Source: Agapetus fuscipes
Lineage: Eukaryota; Arthropoda; Insecta; Trichoptera; Glossosomatidae
DNA length: 64,000 bases
Direction of reading: 5' to 3'
Assembly (NCBI GenBank): GCA_951799405.1
Contig: OX637342.1
Location: forward strand, 806,001-870,000
Below, one piece after another: positions 41,101 to 50,277 of the stretch; the first letter of the stretch is position 1; the number at the start of each line of letters is the position of its first letter. The position numbers and the translations under genes were made by a program. The notes beneath the pieces are model-generated. The model worked only from the letters and a program-made list of their open reading frames with translations. It was not told the origin of the DNA and made no database searches.

Positions 41101-41415
41101 GAAGAGCTAATTATCAATGTGTGTCGATCTGCCATATAAAATTTAGATTCGGTTTTATTGGAAGCGATCAGAAATAAAAGCTTTGTTTGAACAGTGTTAA
41201 ATGCGTGACCGAGGTATTTTAGCCCTTATGGTAATTATGGATAAGGGAGAGAATGGAAACACCTGTTGGTTGCAGCACCTGCTCTCGGTGTAGCCCAATA
41301 ACTTGGCAATGAGAAAAACATGCGCATTTTTGAACGGTTCAGTTCTTAGATTAAAATGAAATTTGTGAATGCAAAAAAAAAAAAGAATCAAATTGTATTA
41401 TTTATTGTGGTCCCT
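41101..41415. other. No feature seen
   Basis: A 64-aa minus frame (41197-41391) has no domain. Confidence 0.4.
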
Positions 41416-41630
41416 TCGATAGCTCAGTTGGTAGAGTGCTTGCATTCTATGGCGAGAGCCCGGATTTTAATCCCACCGAGGGTGTCAGAAATAATTTCCC
41501 GTTGAGGTATTTATTTGAAAAACAAAATAAAATACAGGCAACGATTACTCAGCCTTCACAAGAAATGAGTGCCAGCAAAAGATAAAAATAAATAAAAATT
41601 CTAACATGCAATGGATAATTAAAAAATCGT
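41416..41630 (+). mobile_element. SINE F, internally deleted
   Basis: CGATAGCTCAGTTGGTAGAG, TGCTTGCATTCTATGG and CAGCCTTCACAAGAAATGAG are present. Most of the section with the CTTCAACTGAAG hairpin is deleted. Confidence 0.85.
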
Positions 41631-41633
41631 TTT

Positions 41634-41702
41634 TGTGTTCTTTCGAGTTTGACCATGATCTGTTTGCAGCTCATAGTCAAACCCGAAAGAACAAAAAAAC
41701 GA
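41634..41702. repeat. Hairpin, 28-bp arms
   Basis: ATCGTTTTTGTGTTCTTTCG and onward pairs with CGAAAGAACAAAAAAACGAT with two mismatches around a loop of about 22 bases. It follows the end of the SINE F copy. Confidence 0.65.
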
Positions 41703-42139
41703 TCAGTTAATTAATAATGAGCACAGGCCATGAAAGTGAAAGTTTTAAACTTTATTTAATGCAATGGATACTTTCATTAATTCTTCTTTCAAGATCCTAA
41801 ACTCGTTCTCTTCTACCATTTGTTCATAAATTTTTCTTTCACCCTGACCATTTTTTTTTTCAAAATAACACAAATCTAATAACACATTATGGGAGAAAAC
41901 AAAACAAAAATCAACGGCCAGATAGATTGAAACAATTTTGAAAAATATACTTCTGTCTTTTTAATTTATAACCTTTCATGAAAGATATCAAAGAATATAA
42001 TCTGTTTTTGCTGCTATAATAATCTATCTATAATCGAATAATATAAGCATTTTTTTTTTAAATATGTTTTGTAGTTTTTATTTGTTACTGTTTAATTGTT
42101 TAGAGTTTATTTGTTTTATATATTTGAATGTATTAATTA

Positions 42140-42395
42140 CTTGTATTTCTAGACTGATAGGTTGGTATGCGACTGACCACCCATACTTTAAAAAATGGTT
42201 CACTTTGCCAATGTCACCCCTGCTTCAGGGAAGGTCGGCAAAAGTTGCAGGGCTTATGTTCATTTGAGATTGGGTTTTTTATATTGTAGGTCCACATGCG
42301 GCATGTGTAAGCGCGAAATTGTGCATGTCTGCTTGTGGGAATACATTTAATATGATTTTCAAATGATACATATCTTTGCAGCTTAGATTTAGATT
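42140..42395 (+). repeat. Family A, full length
   Basis: ACTGATAGGTTGGTATGCGA to CTTAGATTTAGATTTAGATA. It is almost identical to the 61440-61703 copy (shared GCTTCAGGGAAGGTCGGC), so the two mark a second young subfamily. Confidence 0.95.
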
Positions 42396-42545
42396 TAGAT
42401 ATAAAGCTCAAATCAAATGCATGCCCACAAACAAACACGTGTAGTTCTCGCTAAAAAATGCTAAATGTGTCCTTAAGTACAAGTAAAATCCAAACCTCAA
42501 ATGAACATAAGCCCTACAACTTTTGACAACCTTCCCTGTCAGTCA
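42396..42545 (-). repeat. Family A, inverted partner, head missing
   Basis: GCTCAAATCAAATGCATGCC to TTTTGACAACCTTCCCTG, again joined tail to tail. Confidence 0.85.
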
Positions 42546-42954
42546 ATCATAGACAAATCATGACTTTTTCTTACATTTACCGCTACAGTTTTCTAGCTCT
42601 GGCTCCAACTGAACTTTTGTATTATGCTCCAAATTTTATTTTTTATGCCGACTTTTCAGTGCGCCCACAAAGGCGCCGATATGTATTTATGAAATTACTT
42701 AAACCAACACGGACCGCGGCCCAAGGGCGGGAGGCTTTTTGTTTCCATTTTTAAAAAGCTCGCAGCACATTTTTGTTTGTTTAAAATTATGCCAAGATGT
42801 TTATTGGGGAAGAATTTCATGATGCATTTATTATTTTTTTTACCAACATTTCTTTGTTTACCGTTAGCTTTTAAAAACGTAAAAATACTGCTTAATACAC
42901 GCGTAGACATATTTTATGAATCAAAGAGAACACAAATCCTTCGTGTAACCATCA
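42546..42954. other. No recognised gene
   Basis: Frames of 64-71 aa on both strands; a locally GC-rich CACGGACCGCGGCCCAAGGG at about 42708. No domain recognised. Confidence 0.35.
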
Positions 42955-43030
42955 TTGGCGCGTTAACTTGCGCTGAGTATTGGTGTCTTTGATCAATCGC
43001 AGCCACCGCTGCCTGTCTAGCACCTTCTTT
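42955..43030 (-). pseudogene. Reverse transcriptase C-terminal fragment
   Basis: The minus-strand frame reads VLDRQRWLRLIKDTNTQRKL, matching the R(K)ALDRQxW ending of LINE reverse transcriptases and the pieces at 19060 and 54765. Confidence 0.5.
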
Positions 43031-43117
43031 TTCTTATCTAATTTGATGTTACTCAACTAATGTAGCCTGCTGAACCTTGTTAATCGGACCACATCAACGT
43101 CTTGGTACACAACGCAG

Positions 43118-43415
43118 CTAAGCTACACATATCGTATTGCTACTTGCCGCGTTATCCCCAAAGGGTGTAGCATGTGACGAGTGGAACCTTTTTGTATACA
43201 CAGGTTAGTGATCCGGCCTTACACCAACCAACTCACTTTAAGTGGAGATTCTCCAGATCCCGACGGTGCTGCTTCTCGTTACTTGTGAAGGCTGAGTAAA
43301 CTTTGTTGGTATTTTTATTTTGAGTTTGAACGAAGTACCAAAACGGGAAATCATTTCTGACACGGAATGGAACGTAAGAATTCAAAGTGAAGTATTGGCC
43401 GGTTACTTTATCATT
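43118..43415 (-). mobile_element. SINE F, head decayed
   Basis: AGCTACACATATCGTATTGC, GCCGCGTTATCCCCAAAGGG, CCTTACACCAACCAACTCAC and CATTTCTGACACGG. The tRNA-like head is mostly lost. Confidence 0.82.
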
Positions 43416-44289
43416 AAACAATACGTTTTACCAAGAAAAATAATAAATGACTGTAGCTGCCATTTTGTTGTATTTTTTTTTATAAATGGTGGTGCGAACC
43501 TTTACCGCGTTACTCTTTGATGGAAATTTTAAAAACCATTCGCAGGTGCATCTTACCTGAGACTATCAAATTTCTTTGTTGGTAAATATTTTTCCAAAAA
43601 AAAACGCATAAACAGACCGCGTTTTTTCATCAAAAGTTTAAAATTAGCTTTTACTAAACACACAGAGGGAGACGCCTAATTTATACGATAAAGCAAATAT
43701 TTCATTGCACCTTTCTAGGCGCTCACAGAAACTGTCGGCCGGCCTGTTCCGAGAAGGGTATCCTGTAATATTTATGACGAGTTTAATAGGTTAGAGTATT
43801 TACATTTTGAAAAAACATCATTTTTCATCGGCCCGGAGGCTGTTTGGCAAAAGTCCAAACCCTATGACTACAAAAAACGAAGTCAATTTATTTTAAAATT
43901 AATGCCTTGTTGTGTTATCATTATTTTACACTGGTCGACATCGTTTTGAATTGTGAATAAAATTTGATAACCATGAGCTTCAGATCCTGGAGTTAGAAAG
44001 TTGATAATGATTGTTTTTTCTTTGTCTTTCTAAGATGATTCTTTCGAAAATCATTTTGATGAAAATGCTCTGTCTTATCGAGATATAAATACATTTTATG
44101 ATTTTTTTTATTCAACTGATATAACAACAGCTCTCAAGCTCTTGCAATAATACGTTGAGTGTTATTTTTAACCCATGATACTGAAAACATCTTGAAAAAT
44201 GTTCATTTCTACTTATTTTTGTTCAGATTTAACATAGCAAAACACTCCACAAAAATGTTCAAAAACACTCCATTTTTATAAATAATTAA
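43416..44289. other. No feature seen
   Basis: AT-rich; a 66-aa frame crosses the SINE border and is not a gene. Confidence 0.45.
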
Positions 44290-44402
44290 AAAAATTATAA
44301 AAAACACAGAGTTTTATTTTCACAAATTGAGTATTTATTTCCCTCAAGTACTTTCGACTTATTCACGTCATTATCAAGAGGATACTAAATTACAAAAATT
44401 GA
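44290..44402 (-). repeat. Family K, best copy
   Basis: Read on the minus strand: CTTGATAATGACGTGAATAA, GTCGAAAGTACTTGAGGGAA, ATACTCAATTTGTGAAAATA and AAACTCTGTGTTTT. GAC/GTC closes the inner hairpin and CCTC/GAGG the outer stem. Confidence 0.6.
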
Positions 44403-44676
44403 CAAGACAAAAACCATAGAGAAATCTCCACTTTTTTTTAAATTATGACGCGATTGTCGATCAAAAGGTTTTTGTTTTTCAATAAAGCGTCATTGTTTAA
44501 TTTATTTATTTATTAAATTAAATAAATTTCAGTGCGTTTATTTTTGGATGGAAATCAACAGGACAACCTCTGATTGGAGGTCTGAAGTGTTTACTATCAG
44601 AACATATACCCACAGTCCATCAAAAGAGTTGTCTCGTTTGATGATAATAATCACCATAATTATCACATTGACATCT
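44403..44676. other. No feature seen
   Basis: AT-rich interval. Confidence 0.4.
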
Positions 44677-45160
44677 CGTCGCCCCAGTGCTTGTTTAGCT
44701 TACCCACAATTTAATTAAAATATGACCTTTTATGAAACTGTCTTAAAAATCACATCCTACACAATCTGAGCTGAGATAAAAACATAAAAGATGATAATGT
44801 GAGAGTGGTTTCAAAGATTTTTTAAATCAGTTTTCACATGACACATTTGTCCAGTACCCTTAGTACGAGTTGCAAAACTTGAGTAAAGTAAAGTTTACGG
44901 AAAGTATTAAAGAGTGATTTTTCCCAAAATCTGCCGTTTTTGTTTCTTACACTTTATGGTCTTAGCAAAAGAGTTACAGTGATGACGAAAAACAAGTTCA
45001 AACAAACAAAAACGGCAGATTTTGGGGAAAACCACTCTTTAATACTTTCCGTAAACTTTACTTTACACAAGTTTTGCAACTCGTACTCTGGGTACTTACA
45101 AATACAAATCTTGATCACGTGAAATTACCTCTGATAGACAAGCACTAAGGGGACGTATTA
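44677..45160 (+). mobile_element. MITE C interrupted by MITE D
   Basis: Left part: CATCTCGTCGCCCCAGTGCT to ATTTGTCCAGTAC (44857). Right part: ACGTGAAATTACCTCTGATA and AGCACTAAGGGGACG (to about 45156). Confidence 0.85.
44858..45091. mobile_element. MITE D, reference copy
   Basis: 234 bp with about 87-bp inverted repeats. The outer ends are CCTTAGTACGAGTTGCAAAA and its inverse; inner blocks are CAAAATCTGCCGTTTTTGTT and AACAAAAACGGCAGATTTTG. GTAC flanks both sides (44854-44857, 45092-45095). No coding capacity. The superfamily cannot be assigned from these data. Confidence 0.9.
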
Positions 45161-45295
45161 ACGGCAGAGAACGGGTTAAACGAGAGAACCAAAGGCCAAA
45201 ACTAACGAGGGTTGATTTTATAGCCTGATCAATTATCGCAAGGTGAAGCAAGAAGCCTTTAGCCCCAAGCGAAACCAACCCTGAGCAAAATATAC

Positions 45296-45435
45296 TGTAA
45301 CTCAAGAACAAAACTACACGTGTAAACTTAACTACAGCGTTCACCAAAAATATTCAGAACTTCAAACGCTCATCAGAGGCGCTGTTTGTGATTTTATCTA
45401 TTTTCTTGGTTAACGGTACGGTTAAGTTTTAACGT
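45296..45435. mobile_element. Family L copy
   Basis: AAACTTAACTACAGCGTTCA, AAACGCTCATCAGAGGCGCT and AACGGTACGGTTAAGTTTTA. Confidence 0.6.
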
Positions 45436-46138
45436 ACTAAGGGTGGATGGAGGATCCATCCACATTAAAAACTAACAACACTTCACTTAGTGAAACAAGT
45501 TTTTTACCCCCATAGATCTGTGTCTGTGGAAGTTATTTATTTCATTGGATTGCGAACAATTTGTTTATTTTATTCTGAGTGTGTTCGGTTTTATCAAGGT
45601 TTAATTGGGTTACCAGTATACCCGAAAAAGACAACACCTTCGTAAATAAAATTTATAAGCAGCCTCGTTAAAAACAAACAAGACTATTTTTTTTTTTTTG
45701 TGTGGGTAATAAATTTTAAAACACATTTCGATAATTGAAAGTTTAATGAAAGTAAGAAATAATAAATTATTTAGGATCCCCGATAAAACTGACCTTTAAT
45801 CAAAAAAAAATTAACACAGCTGGCAAACAGGCTATTGGTTAACATTTCTTACTTATAATCAAAAGGTAGTGGATTTTATTACAAAAAAATATCGATTTCG
45901 TGTATCAACCAACCAATTTTAAATGTACCAAACTACTCTTGCAACATTTACAAGAATATTAAGGTCTTTTCGGGTTGCTACGGAAATCAAAAACAATTTT
46001 TTTTTATTGGTTTCTAAGGGAAATATGTAGTCTCATACAGTCCATTAGTCATAAGTTTGGAGTTTGCCCGCAGAGAAAAAAATGAAAAATTGAAAGTGGT
46101 TCTAAGACCATCGTAAGAAATTTAAATCTTGTAATAAA
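45436..46138. other. No feature seen
   Basis: AT-rich sequence; no repeat family or domain recognised. Confidence 0.45.
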
Positions 46139-46390
46139 CGATAACTCTTCGTTCGTCCCCCTAGTGCTTGTTTGGCTTATCTACCATGTGATTCAAAGAT
46201 AATTTAAATTATCTGAAGAATCACGTTCTACACAATCTGAGCTAAGAAATAACGTAAAAAATTATAATGTGAGAGCTGTTTTATATATTTTTAAAATCAA
46301 TTTCCAGTTTTCATAAGACACATTGGTACAGTACACATACGATCATTGCTCATGTGAAATTACCTCTGATGGATGTAAGACAAAGAACCT
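46139..46390 (+). mobile_element. MITE C, near complete
   Basis: TTCGTCCCCCTAGTGCTTGT, ATCACGTTCTACACAATCTG, TAATGTGAGAGCTGTTTTAT and TTACCTCTGATGGATGTAAG. Confidence 0.85.
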
Positions 46391-46784
46391 TTATATAAAA
46401 TGTTTCATGTCTCTAAATGTTTGTAACCTATTTATTCTTACGGTAATCTCGTGCATTACGAACAGCTGTTTCGTGACCTGACATTTTTTCTCATGGATTC
46501 CTTGTCTGACTTTCAAAATTCTGGTCCAGTGGATGCACTCACGCATGCTCCCCCTAATAAGTATCCGATTACCTCAAATTTTAGATCTGTGAGTGCACGA
46601 TGTGATTTTTTTATTACAGATTATAAAATTATGAGAAGCAAGCAGGGACGTGCACAGCATTTTAACTATGGTCAGGCAACAAAATGTGATTTTTTTTTGT
46701 GATTTTTGGAAAAGCAGATACATCGTTAAAAACTACACAAGTTGTTACATTTTTATCTATCGAAGTTGCATACATAAATTAACA
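46391..46784. other. No supported gene
   Basis: Two overlapping frames of 83-84 aa start at 46451 and 46650; neither has a recognisable domain. Confidence 0.4.
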
Positions 46785-46985
46785 TTAAAGGTGCATATTG
46801 TATTGAATGCATGCCCACAAACAGACACGTGTATGTTCGTCCTTATTCATGCTGCATGTGTACTCGAAAAATTATACAGACTCTCGAAAGAGCCTACGCC
46901 TTGATACTTTTGTAGACCTTCCCTGAAATAGTGGGTACATTGACAAAGTAAAACAATTTTTACAGAATGGGTGGTTAGCCAAACA
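46785..46985 (-). repeat. Family A
   Basis: TGCATATTGTATTGAATGCA to AGAATGGGTGGTTAGCC. The first and last ends are missing. Confidence 0.82.
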
Positions 46986-47060
46986 ATTACTGTGTATTTT
47001 TTATGGTTTGTGTATATTTTTTATAGTTTGTGTATTAACACTGCGAAAATTCATGTTTTT

Positions 47061-47642
47061 TAGTTTGTTATTCAATAAAACAACACTTTTTAACTTTTAA
47101 ACACTGTTAACTTATTTAGGTTTTCAGCAGTAACTTTGTGAAAGTTCATCTTTACAATTGTTAAAAATGAAAAACTTTGTTATAATTCACTGTGTGAGCT
47201 TTATTTTTAAAACACTACTAGTTTCGGTGGGTCAATATCCACCATCGACGGGTGTCAACTGACCCACCGAAACTAGTAGTGTTTTAAAAATAAAGCTCAC
47301 ACAGTGAATTATAACAAAGTTTTTCATTTTTAACAATTGTTTAAACACTGTTTTTAATTTCACAAATATAATATAATTATAAATTATTAAATTTGAAATT
47401 ATACTACTAACGTTTTCGACTATTCAGTCATCATCAGGTAGGAAATTAACTTAATTAATTTCCTACCTGATGATGACTGAATAGCGTTTTAACGTTTTCG
47501 ACTATTCAGTCATCATCAGGTAGGAAATTAACTTAATTAATTTCCTACCTGATGATGACTGAATAGTCGAAAACGTGAAATTTGTGAAATTAAAAACAGT
47601 GTTTAAAAGTTAAAAAGTGTTATTTTATTGAATAACAAACTA
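47061..47642. mobile_element. 582-bp compound palindrome
   Basis: Outer inverted repeats of 48 bp (47061-47108, 47595-47642; one mismatch). Inside is a hairpin with two perfect 81-bp arms (47154-47234, 47260-47340; loop 25 bases). Next come two tandem palindromes sharing a 40-bp arm (47410-47491, decayed on one side, and 47492-47576, perfect, 5-base centre). The palindrome arm carries CTGATGATGACTGAATAGTC then GAAAACGT, a hammerhead-like string. No open frame of note. Confidence 0.9.
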
Positions 47643-47649
47643 AATTACT

Positions 47650-47872
47650 ATGTAATCTATAACCTAAGTTTCAAAGACATTAAATTCCCATTAAATGCAA
47701 TCCCACGAGCAAAGACGTATGAGTTCACACTTACACATGCTGTATGTGTACTAACAAAATACAAACCCAAATCTCAAATGAGCATAAACCCTGCAACTCT
47801 TGCTGACCTTCCCTGAAACAGGGATGATATTAGAAAAGCCTTATTGCAACGCATAATTAGTCAAGGAACAAA
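47650..47872 (-). repeat. Family A
   Basis: TGTAATCTATAACCTAAGTT to AATTAGTCAAGGAAC. It carries GAAACAGGGATGATATTAG. Confidence 0.85.
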
Positions 47873-47889
47873 ATTGATAAAATACATCC

Positions 47890-48060
47890 ATTTTATTTCA
47901 GTATCTTAAAACAAAGTCAATGCAACACACAAGACAACACTACGCAGCTAACAGCCCTGCTAAACAGGATCAGAACGTCAACCGCCACATCACCAAACCT
48001 CAGCGTAACTATAAAAAGTGTCATAGAGTCTACCGGACAGGATTCTTAAAAAAAATACCT
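47890..48060 (+). repeat. Family S repeat
   Basis: ACACTACGCAGCTAACAGCC, GTCAACCGCCACATCACCAA, GTCATAGAGTCTACCGGACA and GGATTCTTAAAAAA. Confidence 0.65.
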
Positions 48061-48545
48061 TACAAAAAAATAGACAATAAATATAGAACAATATTTAAAA
48101 TTTATAAATAATTTTCAATTTCATAATTTTCTTTAAAGGCTCCCTTATATAAATGAGAAAGTAATAATTATACTCGTATTTCTCGTTTAATATTGATTCA
48201 TCAAATTCTACCGTGTTTTTCTCAAAGAAAACCAAAAAGGCTTATGTACATTATTATCGGTTTCGGATTTGCGAAATGTGCCTTTGTTTAAACAATAATA
48301 TCGACTCTTGAGACCTTCGCAAACAATGAAGCGTACCTCATCGAATCGAAAATTACGTGTGTTGCGGTTGTGATCAAAACAATATAAGCAGACTTTAGTT
48401 GTAGGTATAAAATAAAATATTTCCTTCAAATTGTATGTAGGTACCTGCCAACACATGTTAATAAAAATTCATTTATGAGAAGGCGAAAGGTCTTTGATTT
48501 ATAAAAATTATTGTAATTTGTGCTAAACAAAACAATTTACGGTAT
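48061..48545. other. No supported gene
   Basis: An 82-aa minus frame (48208-48456) has several cysteines and tyrosines but no known motif. Confidence 0.4.
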
Positions 48546-48607
48546 ATTTGTATCCATCCATAATATAAGTTGCAAAGATAATATATTAACATTCAAAACT
48601 CACATCA
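48546..48607 (-). repeat. Family A, tail half, left of the LINE
   Basis: ATAATATAAGTTGCAAAGAT and ACATTCAAAACTCACATCAA are the tail side of a family A copy that resumes at 53517. Confidence 0.75.
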
Positions 48608-49016
48608 AGCATTATACTAGCATGTCAAAGTGACAGCTATCGCTGAGCAGTTTATTATTATCGCTCCAGTTTAAAAAATAATTTTAATAGTGTAAACCCA
48701 CCTAAATTGATATAAATAGCACAAGTGTGAGTTTGCGACAACCTGAGCAACCTGAGTAGTGAATTTGATACTTTTTGCAAACAAAATAGCTTGATATAGC
48801 CACGAAGTTTTTTAAGTTTTGCACACACGAAGGTATTGTCATTTTAAAGATATACTAAGATACAAATATTTGCACATATAACTCTCAATTAGTATTGAAA
48901 TCAACATTATTGCTAATTCTTTGTGCTAATAAATTGTAAACAGAGAGATTTAACCAATAAATATATTATTTAAAGGACAAAAAACTAACCTACCTGTCAA
49001 ACACTGACATATCAAA

Positions 49017-50006
49017 ATGAATTGTTATTCCTGCAAAAAGACAATACACGAGGCAGACGACATAGTTTGTACCTCATGTAAACAAATATATCATTTTAAC
49101 TGCGAAAGTATTAAAGAGAGCAATTTTCGCAAACTGAGTAAACTAAACCGAAATAATTATAGATGTCAAGTTTGCAAGTTGTCAAAGAGTAGAGAACCAT
49201 CTAGTGAAATTACAGAAAAACTTCAAAACAAAGAAGAGGTTTGCGTCTTAGACAAGAATAAATATGTCGATAAAGAAGGAAACACTAATTTGATTATTGG
49301 CAGAGATGACCTTTTCGCATTCCTAAATGGAAAATTTTCTGAAAATGATGCCAAGATCGAACAACTATCAAGTCTTATACTGGAATACAAAAACAAACAT
49401 GAGGAATTAATACAGCAGAATGTAAATCTTCTGCAGTCACTCAAAATTATAACTAAGCAAAATGAAGAACTACGTAACAATATTTCACAGGCTGAAACAA
49501 GAATAAGTGACTTGGAAAACACCTTAAACACCATGGATCAATTTTCCAGAAGAGATAATCTAGAAATTTTCGGCATACCTGAAAAAAATAATGAATCACC
49601 AATTAACATTATAAAAAACATTGCCGAACAATTGAAAACTAATCTCAAAGACGATGATATAATATATGCCTCCAGGATACCTTCAGCAAACAACTCTCGG
49701 CCTAAACCCATCATAGTCAAATTTAGAAACAATAACCTAAGAAATACGATATTGACATCCATTCGAAAAATCAAAGGCCTTAGATCAAATGATATTGGGC
49801 TCTCTGGTGATCCCAAACAAATATTTATCAATGAACATCTCACTCCAAGGAATAAAGCATTATTACGAAAGACACGTGAGGCTGTAAAGGAAAAATCTTT
49901 TTTATATGTATGGACGAGAAATTGTCGGATATGGGTTCGGAAAAACAATACTTCTCCTGCATTAATTATTCAAACAGAAGAGGATATAACCAAGAAAATC
50001 ATATGA
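49017..50006 (+). CDS. LINE ORF1 protein: PHD finger, coiled coil, FP-like C-terminus
   Basis: The 329-aa ORF is intact. Residues 3-53 fit a C4HC3 PHD-type zinc finger exactly: C3, C6, C18, C21, H26, C29, C50, C53. Residues about 103-175 are a long amphipathic coiled coil (EQLSSLILEYKNKHEELIQQ and onward). A conserved ORF1 motif FSRRDNLEIFGIPE opens an RRM-like domain. The C-terminus (NEHLTPRNKALLRKTREAVK, then YVWTRNCRIWVRK) resembles the FP-type domain found in many insect LINE ORF1 proteins. By analogy it should multimerise and bind the element RNA. The ATG follows a stop-rich leader. Confidence 0.88.
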   Translation: MNCYSCKKTIHEADDIVCTSCKQIYHFNCESIKESNFRKLSKLNRNNYRCQVCKLSKSREPSSEITEKLQNKEEVCVLDKNKYVDKEGNTNLIIGRDDLFAFLNGKFSENDAKIEQLSSLILEYKNKHEELIQQNVNLLQSLKIITKQNEELRNNISQAETRISDLENTLNTMDQFSRRDNLEIFGIPEKNNESPINIIKNIAEQLKTNLKDDDIIYASRIPSANNSRPKPIIVKFRNNNLRNTILTSIRKIKGLRSNDIGLSGDPKQIFINEHLTPRNKALLRKTREAVKEKSFLYVWTRNCRIWVRKNNTSPALIIQTEEDITKKII

Positions 50007-50277
50007 CTTTCCTCAACCTCATCTCTACCACACATTTCTTTCACCATACATCCTCCCATTCCTACAAATACTCGGAAAATATCTCCATTGTACTCAACAT
50101 AAATGTCTCAATCTATAGTCACGTCACTGTTAAATCACTACGTACATATAGATACCTCTCAGATCTTTCATACCTATTGCTTACTCATTTGCTTTATTAT
50201 TCCTCTATTACTTTTTACTTATTTTCATTATTTTCTATTTTTCTACCGAAGCCATTTTTCACCGTAAAAAACACAAA

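Noticed and set aside
47410..47576. CRISPR-like or satellite array
   Set aside because: Only two units, each a palindrome, in an animal genome; no spacers.
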